From contig JAQWIW010000002.1 in the NCBI GenBank assembly GCA_029248665.1, positions 51,602 through 115,601 on the forward strand: 64,000 nt of DNA, written 5' to 3'. The DNA is from Opitutia bacterium. Its GTDB lineage: Bacteria > Verrucomicrobiota > Verrucomicrobiia > Opitutales > Coraliomargaritaceae. Under the pieces are notes generated by a model. That model saw only the letters and a program-made list of their open reading frames with translations. It did no database searches and was not told the DNA's origin. The position numbers and the translations under genes were made by a program. The stretch's first letter is position 1. Each line of letters begins with the position of its first letter. Positions 47,798-57,323 of this stretch are shown one piece after another.

Positions 47798-49719
47798 TTC
47801 AAAAATTTAAACTTACTTTTGTTTTACTAATCTTAAATGCTATTGCGTTTATTTCATTGTTTTTACTGTCCAATGAACAATTCAAAAATCATCAAAACAC
47901 ACAGGGACTCAACTATGCTATAAGCTCTTTCACTCAAGGTCTTGAAAGCATTTATATTGAAAGCAAACAATTACAAGAAAGTGTAAATATTTTAAGGCAG
48001 AATGATAATTGGTTCATAGACAAACCCAGTCAATGGCCTGCGAATAATTTTTCTGTTAACCAGATTATTCATCAATTAAATTTGCTCAAAGAAACAGCAA
48101 AATTTACCTACGATGAATTAATCGAAACTGAGCAAAATTTAAAGGACTTTGGTCTCGATGATCCAAAACTAGTCATCAAGCTTATTAGAGGTACGAAATC
48201 GCTCAACCTACTTGTTGGAAATTCAACCCCACTAGGTAATAAAATTTATCTATACCTACCTCAGGAAGAAGCCATTTACGTAGTAGAAAGCGATCTTTTA
48301 AAAGATAAGGTCTTGAACATTAAAGATCTGTATCGTAAGCAAATTTTCGATATTCCAAATTTTGAAATTGATGCACTAAATTACCAGTTTCAAACAAGTG
48401 AAGAAAATAATCGAGGACAACTGTCTGTACGCCTAGAAAAGAATATCAATGATCATTCTTGGCAATTTACTTCACCGCTTAAGGTTGAAGCAGATGCCCT
48501 ACTTGTCTCTAAAACTATTCAAACTTTAATTTCTACAGAAATAGAAAAAGTCTTACCCTTAGAAATTGTAGATTCCGATATGCTAGGCTTTGAAAACCCT
48601 TACTTGAAATTAAGCCTTCAAGGAAACAAACGCAGAAATACGTTGATCTTAGGAAACGCACTAAATAATTCGAACAACAACAAGAACTATTATGGAAAAC
48701 TCGAAGGCAATCCGACTGTATTTACGGTAAAAGGCGAGCAGTATGATCAATTCATTCAAGCACATAAAGATTTACGAGAAAAAAACTTTATCACACTAGA
48801 CACGCAAGGCATCTCCACGGTCGATATCTCAGGCTCAAAGAATTATACAAAATTACAAAAACTTGAAAATAGCGAATGGCAGGTACTTCCTTTAAACGAA
48901 ACAATGCCAACAAAACCGTTTCAGGCAGACAGTGAAGTCATAGATGATTTTATCAAAAATTTAAATACGCTTAGAGCTGTCGACTTTTTTGCCGACAATC
49001 CAACAAAGGAGGATTTAAAAGCGCTCAATTTCAATCAACCCCTTTTGCAAATATTAGTGTCCAGTAATGGAGAAAATATTCTTACGCTTAATACTGTACA
49101 GCACCCCGATATAGAAACACTTCTACTTGCAAAAACTCAAAATGATCCAACGATTTATACAATAGATAAAGTTTCTTTCTTAAACCGTTTCAGTGCACAA
49201 CCACTTTTTTACAAGAATCGAATCATTGAAAAGTTTCCAGAAGTTGCCAAAATTGTAGAACTAAAAATCAAAAACATTCAGACTGATACATTATTATTAG
49301 ATTACTCTACAGATAAGCTTGAGGACGAATTTCCTTCTAAATTGCTAGAATCTCTAAAAGAATTTAAGGTCCGTCGCTATATCGATACACCTTTTTCCCT
49401 GAACCAAAACAGTTTAGATAAGTCGATTTTTTGGAAATATAAATTAAGCTTCAAGATTGCCCTTCCGAGTGACCTAGAAGACAAATTAGAAGAACGCATC
49501 TACTTTTTTAACGAAAGATCTTCAGGTAGCTCACAGCTTGGAGGCACACCGAGCCAAAATCTTCTATTTGAGCTATCTCAAAATTTAATTCAGGCAATTC
49601 ACCCATTTATTAATACTTTTGAATTAACTCCTGAAAGTATCAATCTTGAGGTAGATGACCCGTCAACCATTGAAAAAATCTCAGAGCTAAATTCGTCAGA
49701 GCATGATCCACTCAAATAG
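47794..49719 (+). CDS. DUF4340 protein of the Gld-like exporter
   Basis: A 641-residue protein starting MIQKFKLTFVLLILNAIAFI, a single N-terminal membrane anchor, followed by repeated DUF4340 segments: LKDFGLDDPKLVIKLIRG near residue 122, FENPYLKLSLQGNKRRNTLI near 265, and DLKALNFNQPLLQIL near 410. The pattern 'Gly-Leu-x-x-Pro-x-x-x-Leu' is repeated. The domain usually accompanies GldG-like proteins and is thought to lie in the periplasm. Its role in transport is not established. The ATG overlaps the previous stop. Confidence 0.85.
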   Translation: MIQKFKLTFVLLILNAIAFISLFLLSNEQFKNHQNTQGLNYAISSFTQGLESIYIESKQLQESVNILRQNDNWFIDKPSQWPANNFSVNQIIHQLNLLKETAKFTYDELIETEQNLKDFGLDDPKLVIKLIRGTKSLNLLVGNSTPLGNKIYLYLPQEEAIYVVESDLLKDKVLNIKDLYRKQIFDIPNFEIDALNYQFQTSEENNRGQLSVRLEKNINDHSWQFTSPLKVEADALLVSKTIQTLISTEIEKVLPLEIVDSDMLGFENPYLKLSLQGNKRRNTLILGNALNNSNNNKNYYGKLEGNPTVFTVKGEQYDQFIQAHKDLREKNFITLDTQGISTVDISGSKNYTKLQKLENSEWQVLPLNETMPTKPFQADSEVIDDFIKNLNTLRAVDFFADNPTKEDLKALNFNQPLLQILVSSNGENILTLNTVQHPDIETLLLAKTQNDPTIYTIDKVSFLNRFSAQPLFYKNRIIEKFPEVAKIVELKIKNIQTDTLLLDYSTDKLEDEFPSKLLESLKEFKVRRYIDTPFSLNQNSLDKSIFWKYKLSFKIALPSDLEDKLEERIYFFNERSSGSSQLGGTPSQNLLFELSQNLIQAIHPFINTFELTPESINLEVDDPSTIEKISELNSSEHDPLK

Positions 49720-49747
49720 GAATACATCCTATTTTTCTTAAAGCATC

Positions 49748-52348
49748 ATGATAAATAATTTTCTAAATATCTTTTGCCAAACAATTCTTTTCATTTTGCT
49801 GTTTGGTCAAGGCACATTGATTTATTTGAGCCTGAGTTATACTGGAATTCCTATATCAAATTCACTGATTCAAAAATATATTCCTCAAGATTTAAATCTC
49901 AGTTCCAAAGAAATCTTATTCTTTTTCCCTAATCATCTAAAATTAGTTGATCCAGAATTTACTCAAAAAGCTGATACTCTTTTTCGATTAGACTCTAAAG
50001 AAATTTTTGTATCATGGACTCCTAGCTTAAAAGATTTAATTTTCGATCAATGGAATATTCAAAGCTATTCAGGGACAATAAACTCCGAACTTTACCCGAA
50101 GCCTTTGAATTTAAATCTACTAAATTCCACCTTTGCCGGTGATCAGATTAGAGGAGTGGCATTACATCTACAATCTGATGATAAAGTAATGCATTTGAAT
50201 TATTCTGCTAAAAAATATCTAATGCATTATGCTAATTCTTCAGCATTAAAAAAGCGGGAAAATCCAGCTGAAGTAATTTTGCCATCGATTGATGAAAAAC
50301 CTGTCATTTATTCCATAGTTAAAGCATTAAATGCTTCAAAAAATACCTATATTCAATGCTTTATTGAAAGAGCAATGGATGAGTCATTTACTCTATCTAC
50401 AGAGATGTCCTCTGAATCGATAGATCTGTTTTCCAATAAGCTACAATCTCTGCAAATCAGAAGCCAATGCAATTCCAATACAGTAGAAGATTATATCTTT
50501 TTTAAAGCCGATCATCTCTCTAACCCTCAAATACCGATTCAAACTGACTCAATTTCAGGGAAATTAACGATAGACGATAAATTGCAGATTGATTTCTTCA
50601 ATATCAATGCTGAATCTGTCTATTTTAAGAACAAAAACATTGATTCAATTTCGGGGAGAGCATTCTTTGGAAATTCTGATAGTATTAAAATTGACGGTAA
50701 TCTATTTTACAAAGACCACGTCCTAGGCATTTACACTGACTATCAAATTGATGCCCTATATAATAACTATTTCGTTACAGCCCATTTAAATTTAAATGAA
50801 CTAAAGGAAGAATATTTCCCAAATTCAAAAGAACTAGATATCTCGTCAAACAATTCTATTTTTGGGCATTCAGAAATTACACTAGATGAGAATATCAACC
50901 TTGTTGAAGCTAAAGGGTATATTCAGGGTGAATCTATTTTGATTAATGCAACCCCTTTTCAATATATTAGGAATGGCTACCACTGGAAGGACGCAAAACT
51001 TAAAGCTACAAGTTCTTTTAAAATAAATAGTAGAGAATTATACGCTGAAACTGAATTCCATGCAAAATCAGGAGATTATGTATGCACCCTCAAAGGCTCT
51101 AACTTTTCTTCAGACTTTAATTCGATACTCCCAAAATGGTGGCGAAATACTTATAAAGGATTTTCTTACTCAGAACATTCAAAGATCTTTAGTGATTTTG
51201 TTATTAATGGAAACATTAACGCTCCTATCCCAGACCTCTTTTGGGGGTCAGTCCAAACAAAAAATCTAATGTATAAAGGTGTTCCTATAAAACATGGTGA
51301 CTTGTTAGTTAAAGGAATGAATTACTGCACAGAAATTACGCTGAAAGATGTACAAACTGATACAGGAAAAGCAGAAGGTGTCATAAAAATTACAATAAAA
51401 CCTGATGGCTTTAAAAAACCTGAATCAGTAAGGGTCAGCCTCAAATCTGAGCTTACTATTGAAACAGCTCAAAAACTTTTTGGGGGTAATATTGAGCAAG
51501 TACTTTCAAATTTTGATTCTGATTATACCCACAAGGTGGCTTTTGAAAGTGTGTTTTTTAATCCTCACTACATTCAGCATAAAGATAAATCTTATTATGA
51601 TTTGTCCATCAACAGCATACACCCTTTTTCATTTTTTAAACGGCCTTTCAATCAACTTATTGCGAAAGTCTATGGAAGAAATTCCGAGCATTATATTCGT
51701 TCTGCCAGTTCGGGATTTGCAAAAGGACAATTAAATTTTGAAGCAGACATACTAAAAACATCCAGCAATGATCCTCAAATTAGGTTAAACCTAAAATTAA
51801 ATGATAGCGACTATAGCACAAGTATTCAGGATGCTTTTCAAGATGAATTTGCTAGCGTTAATTTTGATGAATTAAAACAATTATCATTAGACCTTATTTT
51901 GAAAAGCAAAGGCTCCCTTTTTGACTTAACCAAGCATAATGGATTCGGTGATCTCGCTATAAATGGAGAAAATTTAGCAAAAATACATTTACTTGGCCCT
52001 TTGTCAAAAGCACTTGCTGAGCTTAAGCTATCAATTGGTATATTTTCTCTTAATCACCTCGAAAGTGATTTTTTAATACAAAAAGAACGGATAGCTATCC
52101 AGAATTTAGAAATCAACGGCAAGAACTCACATGTTTTTGGAAAAGGAGAAATTATGATACCTGATCAAAGCATAGATCTTAAGATAAAAGTGGATCTTCT
52201 TAAAAACAGTAGCTTATCTTTTTCAAATCTTGGAAACATTGGAAAAATCTTCAACCCTGTTACCAACATACTTAACTTCAGTGTTACTGGAACGCTACAA
52301 GATCAAAAATGGCGTTCCATATTTGACCCAAGAAATTTATTTCAATGA
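49748..52348 (+). CDS. AsmA-like large periplasmic protein
   Basis: An 866-residue protein with one N-terminal membrane helix (FCQTILFILLFGQGTLIYLS) and then long beta-strand repeats without cysteine or enzyme motifs. The C-terminal 150 residues (LDLILKSKGSLFDLTKHNGF, GDLAINGENLAKIHLLG, then GKGEIMIPDQSIDLKIKVDL) match the AsmA C-terminal pattern. AsmA/TamB proteins form beta-groove bridges that carry lipids between inner and outer membranes in Gram-negative cells (family knowledge). It follows the DUF4340 gene by 28 bases, so it is probably transcribed with the exporter. It converges on the flavoprotein gene with a 12-base overlap. Confidence 0.7.
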   Translation: MINNFLNIFCQTILFILLFGQGTLIYLSLSYTGIPISNSLIQKYIPQDLNLSSKEILFFFPNHLKLVDPEFTQKADTLFRLDSKEIFVSWTPSLKDLIFDQWNIQSYSGTINSELYPKPLNLNLLNSTFAGDQIRGVALHLQSDDKVMHLNYSAKKYLMHYANSSALKKRENPAEVILPSIDEKPVIYSIVKALNASKNTYIQCFIERAMDESFTLSTEMSSESIDLFSNKLQSLQIRSQCNSNTVEDYIFFKADHLSNPQIPIQTDSISGKLTIDDKLQIDFFNINAESVYFKNKNIDSISGRAFFGNSDSIKIDGNLFYKDHVLGIYTDYQIDALYNNYFVTAHLNLNELKEEYFPNSKELDISSNNSIFGHSEITLDENINLVEAKGYIQGESILINATPFQYIRNGYHWKDAKLKATSSFKINSRELYAETEFHAKSGDYVCTLKGSNFSSDFNSILPKWWRNTYKGFSYSEHSKIFSDFVINGNINAPIPDLFWGSVQTKNLMYKGVPIKHGDLLVKGMNYCTEITLKDVQTDTGKAEGVIKITIKPDGFKKPESVRVSLKSELTIETAQKLFGGNIEQVLSNFDSDYTHKVAFESVFFNPHYIQHKDKSYYDLSINSIHPFSFFKRPFNQLIAKVYGRNSEHYIRSASSGFAKGQLNFEADILKTSSNDPQIRLNLKLNDSDYSTSIQDAFQDEFASVNFDELKQLSLDLILKSKGSLFDLTKHNGFGDLAINGENLAKIHLLGPLSKALAELKLSIGIFSLNHLESDFLIQKERIAIQNLEINGKNSHVFGKGEIMIPDQSIDLKIKVDLLKNSSLSFSNLGNIGKIFNPVTNILNFSVTGTLQDQKWRSIFDPRNLFQ

Positions 52349-53311
52349 TTTAATCAACGCCTCTGCTGTAGATAATCCAGAAACAGCAGCTGATTCAACT
52401 CGTGAAGATAAAAAAGCATCACCAGCAATTGATAAATTCATATTTGCATCACGATAAAATTTAGATTTCAAAGGGTTTTTAGCAAAGGCATATAGCCAAC
52501 GATGTATATGCCAATCTATTACCTCTGACCCAAGTAGTTCTTGGATGGATTCAATCATCGCATGTGCTACTTCATTATCTCCCTTATCCCATCCATAGTC
52601 TGCATATTTTGGAGTTGCTTGCACTGTTACGCAGTATTGATCAGGAAACCCTTTTTTCTGAGAGTTATCAGCAATCCATGAAACTTTCTCGCTCTCAAAT
52701 TTCAAACATCCAGGTGATGGGATTGCAGATGGACTTTTCAAAACTAGCATGAGCGATAATCCTTTATTATACTTTACCGACTCTAAAGGTGCACTCTCTG
52801 AGATTTTATCTAAAAGGTTAGATTTGTTCAATAAATTTACAACTTGAGGAAGTGGCGGAGTCAGTACCAATTCTTGACAAGAAAACACTTCTCCAGATTC
52901 CATTATTAACTGCCAACTTTTATCCTGATAATCTAACTTATCGACACACAAACTTTGATGAATTTTTAAGCCGATTGATGCATGTTGGGGAACAGCATTC
53001 ATTCCATTGATCCCAATATATCGTTCTTCTTTTTTTTCAGGAGCTTGATGGGGAAATAAATCAAACCATTTACTAACCACTCCACTCTCCTTCCAAGCTT
53101 TCACATGCTGTGCAAATTCATTATCTCTTACAGTAAAATACTGTGCCCCATGATCCCATTGATTAGCCCCTCTAATCCTCGTTGACATTCGTCCGCCAGC
53201 CCGCCGACCTTTATCTATTAAAAATACTGAATGCCCTGCCTGTTGTAAAAGTTGCCCGCACATTAATCCAGCGATTCCACTACCAACGATCCCTATTGTT
53301 TTATCTAACAT
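52337..53311 (-). CDS. Renalase-like FAD/NAD(P) oxidoreductase
   Basis: A 324-residue flavoprotein with IGIVGSGIAGLMCGQLLQQA at the N-terminus, FLIDKGRRAGGRMSTRI and WDHGAQYFTVRDNEF, the set seen in renalase-like predicted NAD/FAD-dependent oxidoreductases. The C-terminus (LSIAGDAFLSSRVESAAVSG) is the second FAD contact. The substrate is unknown. It is the last gene of the photolyase group and its start overlaps the epimerase stop by 11 bases, so it is translated with that group. Confidence 0.87.
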   Translation of the reverse strand: MLDKTIGIVGSGIAGLMCGQLLQQAGHSVFLIDKGRRAGGRMSTRIRGANQWDHGAQYFTVRDNEFAQHVKAWKESGVVSKWFDLFPHQAPEKKEERYIGINGMNAVPQHASIGLKIHQSLCVDKLDYQDKSWQLIMESGEVFSCQELVLTPPLPQVVNLLNKSNLLDKISESAPLESVKYNKGLSLMLVLKSPSAIPSPGCLKFESEKVSWIADNSQKKGFPDQYCVTVQATPKYADYGWDKGDNEVAHAMIESIQELLGSEVIDWHIHRWLYAFAKNPLKSKFYRDANMNLSIAGDAFLSSRVESAAVSGLSTAEALIKSLK

Positions 53312-54212
53312 GATTTAATGTTTTATTTAATGCACTTTCAACTGTCGGACAAGTCCATTGAAATTCTGAATTTCTTAAGACATGAGGCTCTATTCCGATA
53401 TCGGCTAACACGGTTTCTTTGCCCATAGTCCCAAAAAGCATATTTACTAAAAATTCTGGCATAGGCAGAATAGTTGGACGCTTCAAAATTCGCCCTAATG
53501 TTTTCACAAAATCTTTGTTTTTAGTAGGATTTGGAGCTACTGCATTTAGTGGCCCACTATGGACAGAATGCATACTCCACAAAATAACTTGGATTAAGTC
53601 TTCTAATTCAATCCAACTCATCCATTGTTCGCCAGAACCAATTAATCCTCCTAAGCCTAGCTTAAAAGCAGGTAACATTCGTGCTAATGCACCTCCGTTT
53701 CTATTTAAAACAACACCTGTTCTTAAAAGCACTACACGATTTCCCGAGTCTAATAAACTTTTTGCTTCGGCTTCCCATTTATGACAAACCTCACTCAAAA
53801 ATCCATCCGTATGATTAATTACCGCATTCTCTCCTTCTTTATTAAGCCCCACCTTCGCTCCATAGAAATTTATTCCTGAAGAACTGATAAAATCAGCTTT
53901 AGATTCGGCAAGCTTTAAAGATTCGACCAATAAGCGAGTACTTGAAATTCGACTTTCCAATATCGCTTTCTTACTTTTCGAATTCCAACGTTGAGCAATC
54001 GGCTCTCCTGCCAAATGCACAACACAATCAACAGCATCTAAAGCTAATGCATCAATCTCTCCTTTCTCAGGATCCCAATAGTATTCATTTGTATTAAGCT
54101 GAACCGATGAACGCTTTAGTTTGCGAATCTCAAATCCCTCCGCTTCAAGCTTTATACATAAAGCTTTTCCGATCATACCACTTGAACCACTGATTAAAAT
54201 TGTTTTATTCAT
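53301..54212 (-). CDS. TIGR01777-family NAD(P)-dependent epimerase
   Basis: A 303-residue protein starting MNKTILISGSSGMIGKALC; the frame is open 24 codons upstream inside the photolyase gene, but the family starts here. Motifs are DCVVHLAGEPIAQRWNSK and KSKKAILESRISSTRLLVES near residue 90, and the C-terminal domain PTILPMPEFLVNMLFGTMG. The family (YfcH/SulA-like) has an extended short-chain dehydrogenase fold; the catalytic Tyr-x3-Lys is replaced in many members. Substrate unknown. Members often occur beside photolyases in light-induced gene sets. Overlaps the preceding photolyase gene by eight bases. Confidence 0.9.
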   Translation of the reverse strand: MNKTILISGSSGMIGKALCIKLEAEGFEIRKLKRSSVQLNTNEYYWDPEKGEIDALALDAVDCVVHLAGEPIAQRWNSKSKKAILESRISSTRLLVESLKLAESKADFISSSGINFYGAKVGLNKEGENAVINHTDGFLSEVCHKWEAEAKSLLDSGNRVVLLRTGVVLNRNGGALARMLPAFKLGLGGLIGSGEQWMSWIELEDLIQVILWSMHSVHSGPLNAVAPNPTKNKDFVKTLGRILKRPTILPMPEFLVNMLFGTMGKETVLADIGIEPHVLRNSEFQWTCPTVESALNKTLNHVR

Positions 54213-55758
54213 AGATATTAACCTTCCCATTAGTTGTTTCTTTAAAAGTCTTGGCTTGTTCCCTAATTTCCAATCGATCTTCATCCGATAGCCGATTCAA
54301 ATTTCTTAATTGCAATTGCATTCTCTGATTTTTCTTAAGCTCATCTTCATGACGAATTAAAAAATCCCAGTACAAAGTAGTAAACGGACAGGCATCTGGC
54401 CCAACACGCTTTTCTGGATTTTTAGGACAACTTGCACAATAATTACTCATGCGATTTATATACTTACCTGTAGCCACATAAGGTTTTGATGCCATTAAGC
54501 CACCATCTGCAAACTGAGACATTCCAGCGACATTCGGTAGCTCGACCCATTCTACTGCATCAATATAAATTCCTAAGTACCATTTATGGATGGCCTTTGG
54601 ATCGACACCCAATAGCAAAGCAAACAAACCTGTGACCATCAAACGCTGAATATGATGTGCGTAGCCATAATCTAAAGTCTGCCCTATAGATTGTTTCAAG
54701 CACTCATATTCCGTTTCACCTGTCCAATAAAACTCTGGCAAGGCAGCTGAAGCAGATAAGGCATTCTTTTCTATATATTCTGGCATGTATGTCCAATACA
54801 CTCCTCGCACATATTCTCTCCATCCAAGAATTTGACGGATGAATCCTTCTACTGCGGCTAGAGGAATCTCTTTATCAAAGTACGCTTGCTCTGCAGCTTT
54901 CACGACTTCTTTAGCACCTAATAATTTTAGATTTAAAGACGAACTCAAAAGTGAATGAAATAACCATGGTTCATTTTTCCACATCGCATCTTGATGTGTC
55001 CCAAAATGGGGCAACCGATATTCAATAAAATCCGTTAAATCTTTCAGGGCCTGTTCTCGAGTCACTGCCCAATAAAATGAATCCAAACGTCCTGGATGAT
55101 TTGGAAATTTTTTTTCCACTAAAGTGATAACATCTTTAGTAATTAAATCTGGTTCGTGGCGGTGTCCTTGATAAGGGGAATCTGGTCCTGATTTAGAAAA
55201 CGCTTTGCGATTTTCTTTATCAAAATTCCAAAGACCACCAATTGGTTCTCCGTCTTCCATAAGAATATTATACTGTTTGCGCAGTCCTCGATAAAAATAT
55301 TCCATCCGAATTGCTTTTCGATTTTCGGCAAAAGATTTAAAATCCTTAGGGCTTGTGAAAAAATGATCATCTTCACAAATCTTAAAAGCAACCGAGGATT
55401 GTTTGCATACAGATTGTATAGATTCAAGTACTCGCCAAGAGCCTGGACGCAGTACAGTAAAAGATTCTACGTCATATTCTTCTAAGGTATTTCTTAAACA
55501 TAGAGCGAATGAATCCGCCCCTTCTTTCATTTCAGTATAAAGCAAAGGTAATCCTCGCTCCGATAAAGTGTCTCTAAAATGCCGCATTGCGGATAAAAAC
55601 AAGACGATTTTTTGCTTGTGTGACCATACATGCACTGACTCTTCTTCTACTTCTGCCATCCATATACGATCCACACTCGGATCCATATTTTTAATTAGAG
55701 GCGACTCTAGGTCTAATTGATCTCCAAGAACTAGAATCAAATTGCGTATAGGCTTCAT
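54205..55758 (-). CDS. Iron-sulfur photolyase (PhrB/FeS-BCP class)
   Basis: A 517-residue protein of the cryptochrome/photolyase-related family: NLILVLGDQLDLESPLIKN at the start, HGTH-like FGTHQDAMWKNEPWLFHSLL and QILGWREYVRGVYWTYMP near residue 310. Cysteines at residues 353, 441, 444 and 457 have the same spacing as the four iron-sulfur ligands of Agrobacterium PhrB (350, 438, 441, 454, as remembered). That class repairs (6-4) photoproducts with FAD, an iron-sulfur cluster and a lumazine antenna. It lies between the class I photolyase and the epimerase in one operon. Confidence 0.93.
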   Translation of the reverse strand: MKPIRNLILVLGDQLDLESPLIKNMDPSVDRIWMAEVEEESVHVWSHKQKIVLFLSAMRHFRDTLSERGLPLLYTEMKEGADSFALCLRNTLEEYDVESFTVLRPGSWRVLESIQSVCKQSSVAFKICEDDHFFTSPKDFKSFAENRKAIRMEYFYRGLRKQYNILMEDGEPIGGLWNFDKENRKAFSKSGPDSPYQGHRHEPDLITKDVITLVEKKFPNHPGRLDSFYWAVTREQALKDLTDFIEYRLPHFGTHQDAMWKNEPWLFHSLLSSSLNLKLLGAKEVVKAAEQAYFDKEIPLAAVEGFIRQILGWREYVRGVYWTYMPEYIEKNALSASAALPEFYWTGETEYECLKQSIGQTLDYGYAHHIQRLMVTGLFALLLGVDPKAIHKWYLGIYIDAVEWVELPNVAGMSQFADGGLMASKPYVATGKYINRMSNYCASCPKNPEKRVGPDACPFTTLYWDFLIRHEDELKKNQRMQLQLRNLNRLSDEDRLEIREQAKTFKETTNGKVNIYE

Positions 55759-55767
55759 CGAAATTAA

Positions 55768-57198
55768 TTATTTTTTCAGAGTAGCTAATGCTTCTAGAGC
55801 TCGCTCACGGCCAAAAGTATGTTCAATCACAGGAGCTGGATAATTCTCTCCTAAAACGACCCCGAAAGATTCAAGCTCAAAAGCCGTAGCTTCCCATGGC
55901 TGATGTATGTATTTGGGTGGCAAAGCAGCAAGCTCCGGAACCCAACGCTTTACATATTCACCATCCGGATCAAATTTCATCCCTTGAATCATTGGGTTAA
56001 AAATACGAAAATAAGGCGCAGCATCGGCACCACATCCGCCGCTCCATTGCCAACCTAATGAATTACTAGATAAATCGGCATCTACAAGCGTATCCCAAAA
56101 CCATTGTGCTCCCGCATGCCAGCTATGCAATAAATGCTTCACTAATAAAGATGCAACAATCATGCGGACGCGATTATGCATCCACCCAGTCGCATATAAT
56201 TGTCGCATACCTGCATCCACAATTGGATAACCTGTCTTACCCCATTTCCATGATGTCAAAGTTGTGTCATCTTCATTCCATGGAAAATCTTTGTACTTTT
56301 CTTGAAGCGGAGAATCCGTGGTATGAGGGAAATGATACATCACATAATAGGCAAATTCTCTCCAATAAATTTCTTTAAGATATACTGTTGGGCCTTTGGC
56401 ACTTAGGTCACAATTTTGACTTAAAGCGTAAGCAATCTGCCTCGGGCTAATTTGCCCCCATCTTAAATAAGGCGACAACGATGATGTGCCATTAAAATCG
56501 GGGCGATCTCGATCGACATTATAAGTATCTACACCCTGATTAATAAAATCACGCAATAAATTATGCGCTTTCATTTCACACACTTTCCAAAAATCATGAA
56601 AAGTATTATGCCATGTTTTATCTTTAGGAATTAAATCTAAATCTTCGAGACCTAGGCATTCGATATTTTCATCGGCAAATTCAATTTTAGAAAAATCTAA
56701 ATCTAAAGGTTTTGGAATTTCATTATCTTTAATTGATTTCCAAAAAGGTGTGTAAACTTTAAATGGATTTCCTTGTTTGTTTACAGTAGTCCAAGGTTCT
56801 ACCAGAAGCGAAGCTTGAAAGCTTTTCACTTCAACACCCATTTCTTTCAGCATCTCTTTAACCACAGCGTCTACTGTGCGTTCACTTAATAAATATCGGC
56901 GATTCCAAAAAACTGAACTCGCTTTAGTGCTTTCAACTAGCTCACGCATAATTGAAGCCGTAGAACCTTTACGCAAAATTAAACGTCCACCCAATGAGGC
57001 AACTTGTTTTTGTATGTCTTTGATAGATTGGTGTAGCCACCATTTAGAAGCCCCTCCTAGATCCCAATCACTCGAAGAATCAGGGTCATAAATAAAAACA
57101 GGAATGATTTTATTACCAAGGCGAACTGCTTCAAATAATGCTGGATTATCTAAAAGACGAAAATCATTTCTAAAACAAACTAAAGTTAGGGTATGCAT
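55768..57198 (-). CDS. phr: Deoxyribodipyrimidine photolyase, class I
   Basis: A 476-residue class I CPD photolyase when started at MHTLTLVCFRNDFRLLDNPA; a non-ATG frame extension of six codons lies upstream. The FAD-binding C-terminal region holds SPYLRWGQISPRQIAYAL, WREFAYYVMYHFP, KWGKTGYPIVDAGMRQLYAT, WMHNRVRMIVASLLVKHLL and WQWSGGCGADAAPYFRIFNP with the conserved Trp and Asn. It uses blue light to split cyclobutane pyrimidine dimers. It leads a minus-strand group with the iron-sulfur photolyase, epimerase and flavoprotein; nine bases separate the two photolyase genes. Confidence 0.95.
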   Translation of the reverse strand: MHTLTLVCFRNDFRLLDNPALFEAVRLGNKIIPVFIYDPDSSSDWDLGGASKWWLHQSIKDIQKQVASLGGRLILRKGSTASIMRELVESTKASSVFWNRRYLLSERTVDAVVKEMLKEMGVEVKSFQASLLVEPWTTVNKQGNPFKVYTPFWKSIKDNEIPKPLDLDFSKIEFADENIECLGLEDLDLIPKDKTWHNTFHDFWKVCEMKAHNLLRDFINQGVDTYNVDRDRPDFNGTSSLSPYLRWGQISPRQIAYALSQNCDLSAKGPTVYLKEIYWREFAYYVMYHFPHTTDSPLQEKYKDFPWNEDDTTLTSWKWGKTGYPIVDAGMRQLYATGWMHNRVRMIVASLLVKHLLHSWHAGAQWFWDTLVDADLSSNSLGWQWSGGCGADAAPYFRIFNPMIQGMKFDPDGEYVKRWVPELAALPPKYIHQPWEATAFELESFGVVLGENYPAPVIEHTFGRERALEALATLKK

Positions 57199-57214
57199 AG
57201 TGAGTAATCTAAAC

Positions 57215-57243
57215 AAACGGCCAAAACTTACAAAGAAACGGCC
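57215..57243. promoter_or_regulatory. Direct repeats AAACGGCC upstream of the photolyase operon
   Basis: AAACGGCC occurs at 57215-57222 and 57236-57243, 21 bases apart, that is two turns of DNA on the same face. They lie just upstream of the class I photolyase start. This spacing fits cooperative binding of a regulator, but the sequence may be chance. Confidence 0.35.
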
Positions 57244-57323
57244 TAGTAATCGGTCTCAAAGACTATTTGAGTCATTATAATCATACTTGCCACTTATTCA
57301 AAAATAGAAATATTAAGGGCCTT

